Below, one piece after another: positions 54,587 to 62,893 of a stretch of 64,000 nt of DNA. Source of the stretch: Halalkalibacillus halophilus DSM 18494 (lineage in GTDB: Bacteria > Bacillota > Bacilli > Bacillales > Alkalibacillaceae). Positions within the stretch are counted from its first letter, which is position 1; each line of letters starts with the position of its first letter. Below the pieces are notes generated by a model. The model was not told the origin of the DNA. It made no database searches and worked only from the letters and a program-made list of their open reading frames with translations. A program made the position numbers and the translations under genes. The stretch is taken from assembly GCF_000423105.1 (NCBI RefSeq), contig NZ_AUHI01000005.1:146285-210284 (forward strand), read 5' to 3'.

Positions 54587-55411
54587 CTAGATTCCGTGGA
54601 AATTCGACCACATAGATAATATTAAATAATTTATAAATAAAACTAAAAACGCAACCATATTTAAAATAGCAATATTTTTCCCAGTGAAATGGTTCCGCAC
54701 TTTGATATATAAAATAACAGAATAAACTAAGATTACAAAGAAAGACCCAATTGTTTTTAAATCAATCCAATAAAATAAATCGGATGATGTATATGCCCAT
54801 AGAATTCCAAATACAAGCGATATAAGTAAAAGAGGAGTCGCAAAGGTGATGAGTAAGAAAGAAATTCTTTCTAGTAAACCTAAGCTTCCGATCCTTCTAA
54901 CTAATTGTTGCCACTTTTTCTTTTTTAATAGATAAAATTGCAATAAATACAATAAAGAAAAAGCAAACGATAAGGTATAAAGTGTATAGGCAATGAAAGC
55001 CAATATAATATGAGTTAATAAAATTTCACTCACAAGCACACTATCTACATTTGATTGGCCAGTGGTATGTGTTAGTAAAAATAACACCATTACTAAAAAA
55101 CCGACCACATTCATTATAAACACTACAAAATCCATTTGAAAGAAATAGTTGATGACAATGGATACTAATAGAATTAACCATGCATAAAAATATAAACCTT
55201 CCACAAGAATAAAAATTGGAAGTGCTCCATCTATATATATCTTCACAAATAAAAAAATGGTTTGAAGAATCCAAACCAATAAAAGGAACCAGAAGGCCAT
55301 TTGGTTAGCCTTCCGGTCGCGTTGTACAAAATCATAAAAGTAAAAGATCAAGCTTAATCCATAAAGAGCAATAATGATCTCATAGATTTTGAATTGTTGG
55401 AAGAACTCCAT
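54587..55411 (-). CDS. hemX: HemX membrane protein (CcsA-like)
   Basis: About 274 residues with eight hydrophobic segments, related to the cytochrome c assembly protein CcsA/HemX family. In B. subtilis HemX lowers HemA protein level, giving feedback on the pathway. The ATG at 55411 follows AGAGGTG; a GTG four codons earlier overlaps that site. Confidence 0.9.
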   Translation of the reverse strand: MEFFQQFKIYEIIIALYGLSLIFYFYDFVQRDRKANQMAFWFLLLVWILQTIFLFVKIYIDGALPIFILVEGLYFYAWLILLVSIVINYFFQMDFVVFIMNVVGFLVMVLFLLTHTTGQSNVDSVLVSEILLTHIILAFIAYTLYTLSFAFSLLYLLQFYLLKKKKWQQLVRRIGSLGLLERISFLLITFATPLLLISLVFGILWAYTSSDLFYWIDLKTIGSFFVILVYSVILYIKVRNHFTGKNIAILNMVAFLVLFINYLILSMWSNFHGI

Positions 55412-55451
55412 GAGAGCACACACCTCTCAGAATAGTAATTTCTACTGGAAC

Positions 55452-56816
55452 TTACTGAATTGCTTGAATCAAACTTGCAATTGGTAAGGATTGATTTACA
55501 GATTGATGACTTTGGTGTTTCTTACTTTGTTCTTGAAGTTCTTGATGAATTTCATCTTCAATACCAAATACACGTACGAATAATTTCAACATATCATCCG
55601 CATGTTCTTCCCCAGCCATTTCTTTTGCTTGCAAGATCGGTTCTTTCAACATTTGATTAATGATGCTTTTTGTATGCTTATTCAGGACCTTCTTCTCACG
55701 TGGAGTAAGATTAGGCATTTTACGTTCGATAGAATCCATTGTGTCTTGTTGAATCGTCAATGCTTTTTTACGAAGAGCAGAAATGATTGGAACCACACCA
55801 AGTGTAGTCAGCCATTCTTCAAATGCTTTCATTTCTTTAACGATCATCTTACGAATTTCATTAGCAGCTTCTCTGCGTTCATCGATATTCTGATCGACAA
55901 TCCCTTGTAAATCATCAATATCATACAAGAACGTATCATCCAGGCGTTCAATTGCAGGATCTACATTACGCGGTACTGCTATGTCTACCATGAAAAGCGG
56001 CTTTCCTTTTCTTCTCTTTAATAAAGGTTTCATTTGATCAGCAGTAAGAATATAATTATCAGTTCCTACAGAAGTAATGACAATATCTGCACGTTGTAAG
56101 ATATCATCTAACTCATCCATAGAACCAGCTTGTCCAGCAAATTTTTCTGCTACCTCTTCTGCTTTTTCAAACGTACGATTTACGACGGTAATGTCTTGAA
56201 CACCTGAGCCGTGTAAATTTTTCACTGCTAGCTCGCCCATTTTACCTGCACCAAGAATAACTACCTTCTGATCTGTTAAATCAGCAAAGATTGTTTTCGA
56301 TAATTCGACCGCGGCATAACTGATAGATACAGCATTTTCACCGATTCCTGTTTCCTTATGAGCACGTTTAGCATTAGTAATTGCTTGTTTAAAAAGTTGA
56401 TTGAACAACAAACCAGAAGCTTCATATTCTTGAGCCAACTGAAAAGAGTCCTTCACCTGACCTAAGATTTGCGTTTCTCCTAGGACCATTGAGTCTAATC
56501 CAGCGGTAACTTGGAATAAGTGTTCAATAGCTTCTTTTTCTTCTTTTAAAGATATAAAATTACTTAAATAATCTACGTCCATTTCAAACCATTCAGCCAA
56601 AAAGCTTTTAACATAATAACGACCAGTATGTAACTGGTCTGCAACTACGTAAAGCTCTGTTCGATTACAAGTGGAAACAATGACATTCTCAAGAATACTC
56701 TTTTGTTCATTTAATTGAACCATTGCTTCGCCGACTTGATCTTCTGAGAAAGTAAGCTTCTCACGAATTTCGACTGGGGCTGTTCGATAATTGATGGTTA
56801 CAACAACGAAATGCAT
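55452..56816 (-). CDS. hemA: Glutamyl-tRNA reductase
   Basis: First committed step of haem synthesis. Begins MHFVVVTINYRTAPVEIREKL; nucleophile Cys in VSTCNRTELYVV, NADPH fold VVILGAGKMGELAV, and a C-terminal dimerisation domain. 454 residues from the ATG at 56816; the frame extends 20 codons upstream, across the TATAAT promoter element, so the longer form is rejected. Confidence 0.96.
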   Translation of the reverse strand: MHFVVVTINYRTAPVEIREKLTFSEDQVGEAMVQLNEQKSILENVIVSTCNRTELYVVADQLHTGRYYVKSFLAEWFEMDVDYLSNFISLKEEKEAIEHLFQVTAGLDSMVLGETQILGQVKDSFQLAQEYEASGLLFNQLFKQAITNAKRAHKETGIGENAVSISYAAVELSKTIFADLTDQKVVILGAGKMGELAVKNLHGSGVQDITVVNRTFEKAEEVAEKFAGQAGSMDELDDILQRADIVITSVGTDNYILTADQMKPLLKRRKGKPLFMVDIAVPRNVDPAIERLDDTFLYDIDDLQGIVDQNIDERREAANEIRKMIVKEMKAFEEWLTTLGVVPIISALRKKALTIQQDTMDSIERKMPNLTPREKKVLNKHTKSIINQMLKEPILQAKEMAGEEHADDMLKLFVRVFGIEDEIHQELQEQSKKHQSHQSVNQSLPIASLIQAIQ

Positions 56817-56856
56817 AATGGTCACCCCTATCTCACGTTCATAATCATATAAGCCT

Positions 56857-56862
56857 ATTATA
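56857..56862 (-). promoter_or_regulatory. Extended -10 element of hemA
   Basis: Minus-strand TGTTATAATAGG: perfect TATAAT with upstream TG, about 40 nt before the ATG. No clear -35. Confidence 0.5.
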
Positions 56863-56929
56863 ACAATATCAGTCATGTTATGTGAAAAATCTACATGAAC
56901 AATTTATGAAATTTTGTGCTACTATTAAT

Positions 56930-56944
56930 TTAGAATTATTATTA
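56930..56944. promoter_or_regulatory. Possible PerR/Fur-type box between hemA and a divergent gene
   Basis: TTAGAATTATTATTA matches 12 of 14 fixed positions of the PerR consensus TTATAATNATTATAA. It overlaps a plus-strand -10 (TATTAT, 56937-56942; TTGTGC at 56914-56919, 17-bp spacer). hemA is PerR-controlled in B. subtilis. The region is AT-rich, so chance is possible. Confidence 0.35.
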
Positions 56945-57014
56945 ACTACTCTATTTAGCTTATCATACCGTTAAAAAGTCATCAAGAAAACCGATTAGGA
57001 GCGATCAATCATTT

Positions 57015-57491
57015 ATGAAACAACAATTATTTCCAGCTATATTACTTATAAGTTTAGGTACATATTTCTTTCTTCACCAGTATAATATTCCAATCATCGC
57101 CCAATTTGATACATGGCCAGCTATCTTAATTATTTTAGGAAGTGCTTTTCTAATTATTGCTTATGGTAAAAATAAAAAAGAAAATATTTTCCCAGGTAAT
57201 ATATTAGTTGGCTTTGGATTGCACTTTCATGCATTATCTCAAGCAGACAAATGGATCGAGCACTGGGGAATGTATACATTAATTGTAGGAGTAGCATTTC
57301 TAATGAAAGCCCAACAAACCAAACAAGGCTTAGTCCCCGGTATAGTTATGCTCGTTATTTCCTTTTTTGCTATTTCAACTGTTACGATGCCTGACTGGTT
57401 TAATTGGCTTGATCTTATTTTTCAAACAATGGAACAATTTTGGCCACTTATCCTGATTATTATTGGATTGGTATTACTATATAAAAAGTAG
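57015..57491 (+). CDS. LiaF-like/DUF5668 membrane protein
   Basis: 158 residues, about five hydrophobic segments with the repeated pattern FPAILLISLGTYFFL / WPAILIILGSAFLII / FWPLILIIIGLVLLY typical of LiaI-LiaF-like transmembrane regions. No C-terminal LiaF domain. Role unknown; possibly envelope-related. The nearest ribosome binding site (AGGAG, 56997-57001) is 13 nt from the ATG, unusually far. It runs on into a P1 peptidase 10 nt later. Confidence 0.7.
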   Translation: MKQQLFPAILLISLGTYFFLHQYNIPIIAQFDTWPAILIILGSAFLIIAYGKNKKENIFPGNILVGFGLHFHALSQADKWIEHWGMYTLIVGVAFLMKAQQTKQGLVPGIVMLVISFFAISTVTMPDWFNWLDLIFQTMEQFWPLILIIIGLVLLYKK

Positions 57492-57501
57492 GAGTGATAC
57501 G

Positions 57502-58425
57502 ATGAATAATCAAACAATCACTGCAGTTCCAGGCCTTAAAGTAGGTCACGCTGAGGATCAACATGCTAAAACCGGTTGTACGGTCATAATCTCAGAAAAT
57601 GGCGCAACTTGTGGAGTGGATGTCAGAGGCTCAGCTCCAGGTACTCGAGAAACAGATTTATTAGACCCGATCAACCTTGTAAATGAAGTTCATGCCATAT
57701 GTTTAGCAGGAGGAAGTGCGTATGGCTTGGATGCTTCAAGCGGAGTTATGCAATTTTTAGAAGAAAAAAGAATTGGATTAGATGTAGGTGTTGCAAAAGT
57801 TCCAATTGTACCAAGTGCTATCTTATTTGACCTGGCAGTGGGAAATCCTTCTGTTAGACCAGATCAAGCAATGGGTTATGAAGCGAGTAAGCAAGCAAAT
57901 AATAGCAAAGTAACTACAGGGAATGTTGGCGCAGGAACAGGAGCAACAGTAGGAAAAGTTCTTGGATTCGATCATGCTTCACCTAGTGGAATAGGTAGTT
58001 ATTCTATCACACTCGAAAATGGTCTTGTAGTAGGTGCAATTGTTGCTGTAAATGCCTTTGGAGACGTTATAGATACTATTAACAATCAAATATTAGCAGG
58101 AGCCATTAACCCTGAAAGTGGGGAATTTATTAATACAGCTAGTTTTTTGAAGAAGAACACAAGTCATAAAGGAAGTACGGGGACAAATACCACGATCGGA
58201 GTAATTGGTGTGAATGCAAAGCTATCAAAGGCTGAAGCAAAAAAAGTGTCCCAAATGGCCCAAAATGCAATTGGAAAAACAATATCCCCAGCACACACAA
58301 TGTATGATGGGGACACGATTTTTACTTTAGCTACAGGGGATGATTCTTTCTCCATTGATCTTATTGGAAGCGTTGCGGTCGAGGTTATGGAGAAAGCTAT
58401 AATACAAGCTGTTAGTAAAAGGTAA
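57502..58425 (+). CDS. P1-family (DmpA-like) aminopeptidase
   Basis: 307 residues of the Ntn-hydrolase fold: AVPGLKVGHAED, CGVDVRGSAPGTRETDLL, LAGGSAYGLDASSGVM, GNVGAGTGATVGK and GTNTTIGVIGVN. Self-cleavage in the last motif (N229-T230) should free the nucleophile. Relatives cleave N-terminal or beta-amino residues from peptides; substrate unknown. The ATG at 57502 has TAGGAG upstream; a longer frame from 57463 overlaps the preceding gene and lacks one. Confidence 0.85.
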   Translation: MNNQTITAVPGLKVGHAEDQHAKTGCTVIISENGATCGVDVRGSAPGTRETDLLDPINLVNEVHAICLAGGSAYGLDASSGVMQFLEEKRIGLDVGVAKVPIVPSAILFDLAVGNPSVRPDQAMGYEASKQANNSKVTTGNVGAGTGATVGKVLGFDHASPSGIGSYSITLENGLVVGAIVAVNAFGDVIDTINNQILAGAINPESGEFINTASFLKKNTSHKGSTGTNTTIGVIGVNAKLSKAEAKKVSQMAQNAIGKTISPAHTMYDGDTIFTLATGDDSFSIDLIGSVAVEVMEKAIIQAVSKR

Positions 58426-58467
58426 CCAAATTACATCAACTTTATTGCTGAAAAGGTGTTGGGATTA

Positions 58468-59889
58468 TTAAGAAGTTTTACCGATTCCCTTCCTTTTCAT
58501 TTCTCCCCAACTTCTATACTTCATTACATACTGGAAAAGTCCAACCATCCGCCAGAAAACAGTTAAAGGTCTATACCAAAATATTTCTGTTAACGAGAAG
58601 AAAAATAGTATGGTAACATCTCGTTTCCGGGAATATTTTGATATACTCCAAGCTTCCAACAACACAGACGTAGATGAAAATAAACTACCGTATAAAAACA
58701 GGCTTGCAAAGATTAGTATGGCAAGCTCAACGTATAAAGTTCCTGTCAGTAGTGTAAACAATAAATATGCATACCCAAAAAATTCAATAATGGGCCCGAA
58801 AAATTCAATAACCCAAAAATAGGGAAGCGAAATGGTACCTACTTTTCCATACTTTTTTCTAGCAGCCATATCTTTATGTTTAAAAAGTGTTTCTGTTAAT
58901 CCACGGTGCCATCTTTTCCTTTGGCGTCCAAGTTGCTTAGCTGTTTCAGGCACTTCCGTCCAACATACAGGATCAGATACAAATGTAATTCGCTTATTAA
59001 GGTTTTCATCACTAATCTTCCGGTGCATCTTCACAACAAGCTCCATATCTTCTCCTACCGTATCCGTCTCGTATCCACCTGACTCAATAACCATTTTTTT
59101 CTGAAAGACACTAAAAGCTCCTGAGATGATTAACAGCATATTATGTCTACTTAACCCCACTCTTCCAATAAGGAAAGCTCGCAAATATTCAATCACTTGC
59201 ATAATGGCTAAAGGATTTTTTGGAAGACCAATTTCTTTGACAATCCCTTGCTCGACAATACATCCATTAGCTACCCGAATATTTCCTCCTGTTGCAACAA
59301 CATCTTCATTCGAATTAATTACTGGCTTCATCACTTTTAACAATGCATCTGTTTCCAATATTGAATCTCCGTCGACAGAACAAAAGTATGGATATTTACA
59401 TACATTAATCCCTACGTTTAAGGAATCTGCCTTGCCGCTATTATCCTTATCTACAACGGTGAGGTTTGGTAGGATTCTAGATTTATATAATTGCTTAATC
59501 GATTGGGAAGGGATACTTTTCTTCACAGTTTGCTCAACAGCAAATAACTCAAATTCTTCCGATAATATTTCCAATGTACGATCACTCGAACCGTCATTGA
59601 TCACAACGATTTCAAATAAGGGATAACGTAAATTTATGAGAGATCGCACACTTGCTATTACTCCTTCTCGTTCATTATAAGCAGGAACAAGAATCGAGAC
59701 TGGTTTGGAATAAAAGAATTCCATATAATCAGCCTGATCATCTATCCGGTTTAAGTCTTTTTCACTTCTTAAATGTCTATATGAAACAAGATACATAAAG
59801 GTATAGACTGTTATTATAATAAACATGTACGCAAGAATTACCCATCCAATAACCTCAAATAATATCACTGTCCATGGATCAAATCGCAT
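58468..59889 (-). CDS. Membrane family-2 glycosyltransferase, processive type
   Basis: 473 residues: one or two N-terminal membrane helices (8-37), a cytoplasmic GT-A domain (SILVPAYNEREGV, VVINDGSSDRT, DxD at 173-175, ED at 280-281, QRKRW at 323-327, i.e. QxxRW), then three or so C-terminal helices. This is the BcsA/IcaA/hyaluronan-synthase plan for a polysaccharide made and exported through the membrane. No PilZ domain. Overlaps the HEAT gene by one base; the polymer is unknown. Confidence 0.85.
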   Translation of the reverse strand: MRFDPWTVILFEVIGWVILAYMFIIITVYTFMYLVSYRHLRSEKDLNRIDDQADYMEFFYSKPVSILVPAYNEREGVIASVRSLINLRYPLFEIVVINDGSSDRTLEILSEEFELFAVEQTVKKSIPSQSIKQLYKSRILPNLTVVDKDNSGKADSLNVGINVCKYPYFCSVDGDSILETDALLKVMKPVINSNEDVVATGGNIRVANGCIVEQGIVKEIGLPKNPLAIMQVIEYLRAFLIGRVGLSRHNMLLIISGAFSVFQKKMVIESGGYETDTVGEDMELVVKMHRKISDENLNKRITFVSDPVCWTEVPETAKQLGRQRKRWHRGLTETLFKHKDMAARKKYGKVGTISLPYFWVIEFFGPIIEFFGYAYLLFTLLTGTLYVELAILIFASLFLYGSLFSSTSVLLEAWSISKYSRKRDVTILFFFSLTEIFWYRPLTVFWRMVGLFQYVMKYRSWGEMKRKGIGKTS

Positions 59890-60932
59890 TATGAATTACT
59901 CCTAACAAGAACTTCTTTGGCAACATCTTTTGTGAACTGGTCTTCTGAATAATCAAATAAATTTTCAATGACTGCTTTCCCATTTTTATGCACCATTAAA
60001 GAATTAGCAGCAGCTACTCTAACTGCCCAAGTATTATCATGCATCAATGTAACAAGGTGGTTTACGGAGCGATTAGATCTTACAAAAGCCAATATTTTTG
60101 CTAACATCAATCGTTCCTCCCAATTGTTTGCTGTTACAAACTGGTGGTATTTTTCTACATTCTCCACATAACCTATATTTGAAATGCTTTTAAGAGAACG
60201 AATTCTTGTTTCTGAATCAAGAGAATGAAGTTGATCTTCAAGAAATAGAACCGCTTCTGGGAACCTTCTGATCCCAATAACCTCAATGATGTTTAATTGT
60301 AATTTATAATTCAATTCATTAAATTGTTCCATTAAGGAAAACACATACTGGTCTTCCATCTCATATAATAGACGTTTTTGATCAAAATCATTTAGCTTCA
60401 ATGCTTCTCTTGATAATTGTTCTAAAGCAAAGAAACCATCCATGCGAAACATAATTTTCATCATTTGAAAATTTTCTTCCTTAGTATATATTTGACCATT
60501 TAAAATCATCTCTTTCAGCTCATCTTCTAAAGATTTCATATCTAATTGGTAAATTCTATGTAGGGTATTAATCCGGATCGACCAACTTTTCCCTTTTAAT
60601 TTCTTCTTAAATTGATTTGAAAAGAAGCCATCAGCATAAGAGGAAATGGTTTCGTTAAGTTCTTCTCCCTGAAAATGTTGCGCCAAATAGACAAGTACTC
60701 TTTCTAGTGCTATATAGTCCTCGTGTGATTTAGGGAAATCCTCATTCGATAAATAATCTTTGTCAAAGATGATGGAAAGCATTCGATTGAAGTAATACTC
60801 ACTTTTAATGTTTACATGCTGTTCTATATTAGATTGCTTTTTATATTGAAACAAAAGATAAATATATAAACTGAAAATCAATAAGAGGAAAAGAGTAACA
60901 ACTATAGATAATGAGTAAAATAATATCTCCAT
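59889..60932 (-). CDS. Membrane-anchored HEAT-repeat protein
   Basis: 347 residues: an N-terminal hydrophobic helix (about 4-28), then helical repeats ending in clear HEAT units (RIRSLKSISNIGYVENVEKY, WEERLMLAKILAFVRSNRSV, WAVRVAAANSLMVHKNGKAV). Probably a scaffold or sensor holding the glycosyltransferase, inferred from the tight operon. No enzymatic motif seen. Confidence 0.78.
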   Translation of the reverse strand: MEILFYSLSIVVTLFLLLIFSLYIYLLFQYKKQSNIEQHVNIKSEYYFNRMLSIIFDKDYLSNEDFPKSHEDYIALERVLVYLAQHFQGEELNETISSYADGFFSNQFKKKLKGKSWSIRINTLHRIYQLDMKSLEDELKEMILNGQIYTKEENFQMMKIMFRMDGFFALEQLSREALKLNDFDQKRLLYEMEDQYVFSLMEQFNELNYKLQLNIIEVIGIRRFPEAVLFLEDQLHSLDSETRIRSLKSISNIGYVENVEKYHQFVTANNWEERLMLAKILAFVRSNRSVNHLVTLMHDNTWAVRVAAANSLMVHKNGKAVIENLFDYSEDQFTKDVAKEVLVRSNS

Positions 60933-60934
60933 TT

Positions 60935-61342
60935 TTAAATCAACCTTTTCAACGTTCTTCGCATTCTAGCATCTAACAATTTCAGATTTACAGGTTTAAA
61001 CAAGAAAAAATCTATTCCTTGTTCATACCCATACACAATTTCGTCTTCGGACCTTCGAAATGCTAATTGAAAAATCGTAAAAGGGTTCGGTTTTCGGTTG
61101 CTAACTAAACGATGAACGATTTCTAGCCCGCTGCTACCGTGCAACTGTTCGTCCACAAAGACTAAATGAGGTTCATCACTCGATACCCAATCGGAATCCA
61201 AAAATTCTCCACCAGTTTCAAAGGTTTGAGTTTCCACCTCGTACCCTTCCAAATAAAAGTCCTCTAAATATCTATGTAAAATTCTTTGAGCCCATAGATC
61301 ACTTAGCACTAAAGACACTTTGATATATGTATTTTGTTGCAT
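60935..61342 (-). CDS. Stand-alone response-regulator receiver, partly degenerate
   Basis: 135 residues, a single receiver domain without output. Asp64 (HLVFVDEQLHGSSGLEIV) would be the phosphoacceptor, Lys116 (FFLFKPV) is kept, one acidic residue (Asp15) remains of the acidic pair, and the usual Thr/Ser is Leu93 (TIFQLAF). No histidine kinase is encoded nearby. First gene of the HEAT-glycosyltransferase operon. GGGGGG stands before the ATG. Confidence 0.8.
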   Translation of the reverse strand: MQQNTYIKVSLVLSDLWAQRILHRYLEDFYLEGYEVETQTFETGGEFLDSDWVSSDEPHLVFVDEQLHGSSGLEIVHRLVSNRKPNPFTIFQLAFRRSEDEIVYGYEQGIDFFLFKPVNLKLLDARMRRTLKRLI

Positions 61343-61518
61343 CTAATCCCCCCACAGCTAAAACGAAAATTTTCCTTTTCTAATATTTTATACCCATAAG
61401 GTAAAAATTGCGAATAATAATATAATTTTAAAACGTATAACAAATTCCCCCTCCTTTCCATTTATATAGGAAGAAATCCATTTATTTAAAATTTATTTCG
61501 ATTTCCGTTTCTTTTTTA

Positions 61519-61548
61519 TTGACTTTAAATTGTCGAACCGTGTAAAAT
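61519..61548 (+). promoter_or_regulatory. Promoter of the acidic lipoprotein gene
   Basis: TTGACT (61519-61524), 18-bp spacer, TAAAAT (61543-61548). The rest of the 61343-61590 gap is AT-rich with no recognised element. Confidence 0.65.
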
Positions 61549-61590
61549 GGCTATTGTACTAAAAATTAGAAATATTCAGGGAGGGATTTC

Positions 61591-62316
61591 ATGCGTTACT
61601 TGGCAATACTCCTAGCAGCAATGATGTTTTTAGCAGCGTGTAATGGAGACGATGAACCAGATACAGAAGAGAATGGTACAGACGATCAAGAAACGGAAGA
61701 AACCGAAGAAGGCACGGAAGAAGATATGGACGAAGAATCTGATGAAAATGGAGATTCTCAAGCTGAAGGTGACACAGAGCAACAAGTTATGGACGCTATG
61801 AACGGTTATAGCGATGCTATGGATGAGTTCTACACTGACAACGTTGAAGGTTCTGAACCAGAAATTGAAAACGTTGAATCTCAACAAGAAGTTGCTGATT
61901 GGTTCGTTGAAAACGCACCAGTTACAGAAGAGTTCGCTGAAAACTTAGCAGAACGTGTAACAGAAGAAGATAATGGTAGCTTAACTTGGGTTGATAACGA
62001 CTATTCTGTATTATTTGAAGCTGAAGAAGATGATAATACACGCTTAGACGTATATGAGTTCATGGAAGGAAATTGGTTAGTAAACAAAACAATTTCCGGA
62101 GAAGCTGAAGAAGACCGTGGACATTATAACTACAATGTTTATGATGAAGACGGTGAATGGTTAGTTGGCGAATTCCACTTCGGTTATTTAGATGGTGAAC
62201 ATCCAGATGATCAAGTAGAAGAGGAAGAAGAAGCTGCTGACGAAGAAGAGTCTGAAGAGGAAGAGTCAGATGAAGACTCAGAAGAAGATTCTGAGGACGA
62301 AGAAGACGATGAATAA
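61591..62316 (+). CDS. Very acidic lipoprotein of unknown function
   Basis: 241 residues. Lipoprotein signal peptide (LLAAMMFLAACNG, Cys17), a Glu/Asp/Thr-rich stretch (18-60), a central domain of about 140 residues (QQVMDAMNGYSDAMDEFYTDN, WLVNKTISGEAEEDRGHYNYN, GEWLVGEFHFGYLDGEHP) and a second Glu/Asp/Ser tail (about 205-241). The acidic flanks suggest a surface protein suited to high salt or cation binding; that is inference. GGGAGGG precedes the ATG. Confidence 0.8.
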   Translation: MRYLAILLAAMMFLAACNGDDEPDTEENGTDDQETEETEEGTEEDMDEESDENGDSQAEGDTEQQVMDAMNGYSDAMDEFYTDNVEGSEPEIENVESQQEVADWFVENAPVTEEFAENLAERVTEEDNGSLTWVDNDYSVLFEAEEDDNTRLDVYEFMEGNWLVNKTISGEAEEDRGHYNYNVYDEDGEWLVGEFHFGYLDGEHPDDQVEEEEEAADEEESEEEESDEDSEEDSEDEEDDE

Positions 62317-62326
62317 TAGTAAGATG

Positions 62327-62359
62327 AACTAAGACCTGATTTCAGGTCTTAGTTTTTTT
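62327..62359 (+). terminator. Terminator after the lipoprotein gene
   Basis: AACTAAGACCTG and CAGGTCTTAGTT form a perfect 12-bp stem with a 4-nt loop, followed by seven T including the stem end. Confidence 0.95.
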
Positions 62360-62385
62360 GTCTTTGGTGATTAAATTTTGATTGA

Positions 62386-62460
62386 ATTCTGGATATATCA
62401 CCTGTTTCGTGGATATAAAAGCAGATTTATTCATATAAGTACAAGTTTTCTTCATATCTC
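62386..62460. repeat. Second 20-21 bp periodic array, inverted relative to the first
   Basis: GATAT/CATAT cores start at 62392, 62412, 62432 and 62453 (spacings 20, 20, 21): TTCTGGATAT, TTCGTGGATAT, TTATTCATAT, TTCTTCATAT. Reverse-complemented, the first unit reads ATATCCAGAATTC, identical to a 13-mer at 42907-42919. It separates the lipoprotein terminator from the IS3 element. Confidence 0.7.
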
Positions 62461-62564
62461 CGCGACTATCTTTTAAGCCCCCTTAATACCTTGGACAAAT
62501 TTTAGGGTTCAGAATACACTTAAAATAAGACGTATTCTCGTCCTAAAAGAAGGGTGGTGAGAAG

Positions 62565-62870
62565 ATGGCTAAAAGGAAAATTGATGTTATTGAAAACGTG
62601 AAAAAGAAGTATGTTCGTATTGCCCTTGAAACCATGCAGTATTCTTCAACGGCTAAGTCTGCAGGAATCTGTGTGGACACACTTCGAAATTGGATTAAAG
62701 AATATGAAACGGAAGTTCGCGATGAAATGGAACGTGAAGGTGTGAAATTATTAGACGGCGAATGGACTACTCAAGACTATAAAGAGCGTTTTGAAGAGGC
62801 TATGAGCCTTCTTGGTAAAAAAGAGCTTGAACTAGCTATACTACGTGACGAATTAAAAAAAAAGAGTTAA
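62565..62870 (+). CDS. IS3-family transposase OrfA
   Basis: 101 residues: helix-turn-helix (VRIALETMQYSSTAKSAGICVDTLRNWIKEYE) and a C-terminal leucine-zipper-like helix (LLGKKELELAILRDELKKK). Ends in nine A then G (62855-62864): A-AAA-AAG, the classical -1 frameshift site of the family. Slippage joins it in frame to OrfB. Confidence 0.85.
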   Translation: MAKRKIDVIENVKKKYVRIALETMQYSSTAKSAGICVDTLRNWIKEYETEVRDEMEREGVKLLDGEWTTQDYKERFEEAMSLLGKKELELAILRDELKKKS

Positions 62871-62893
62871 ATCCAAGTGAAGACTATCGTGCC

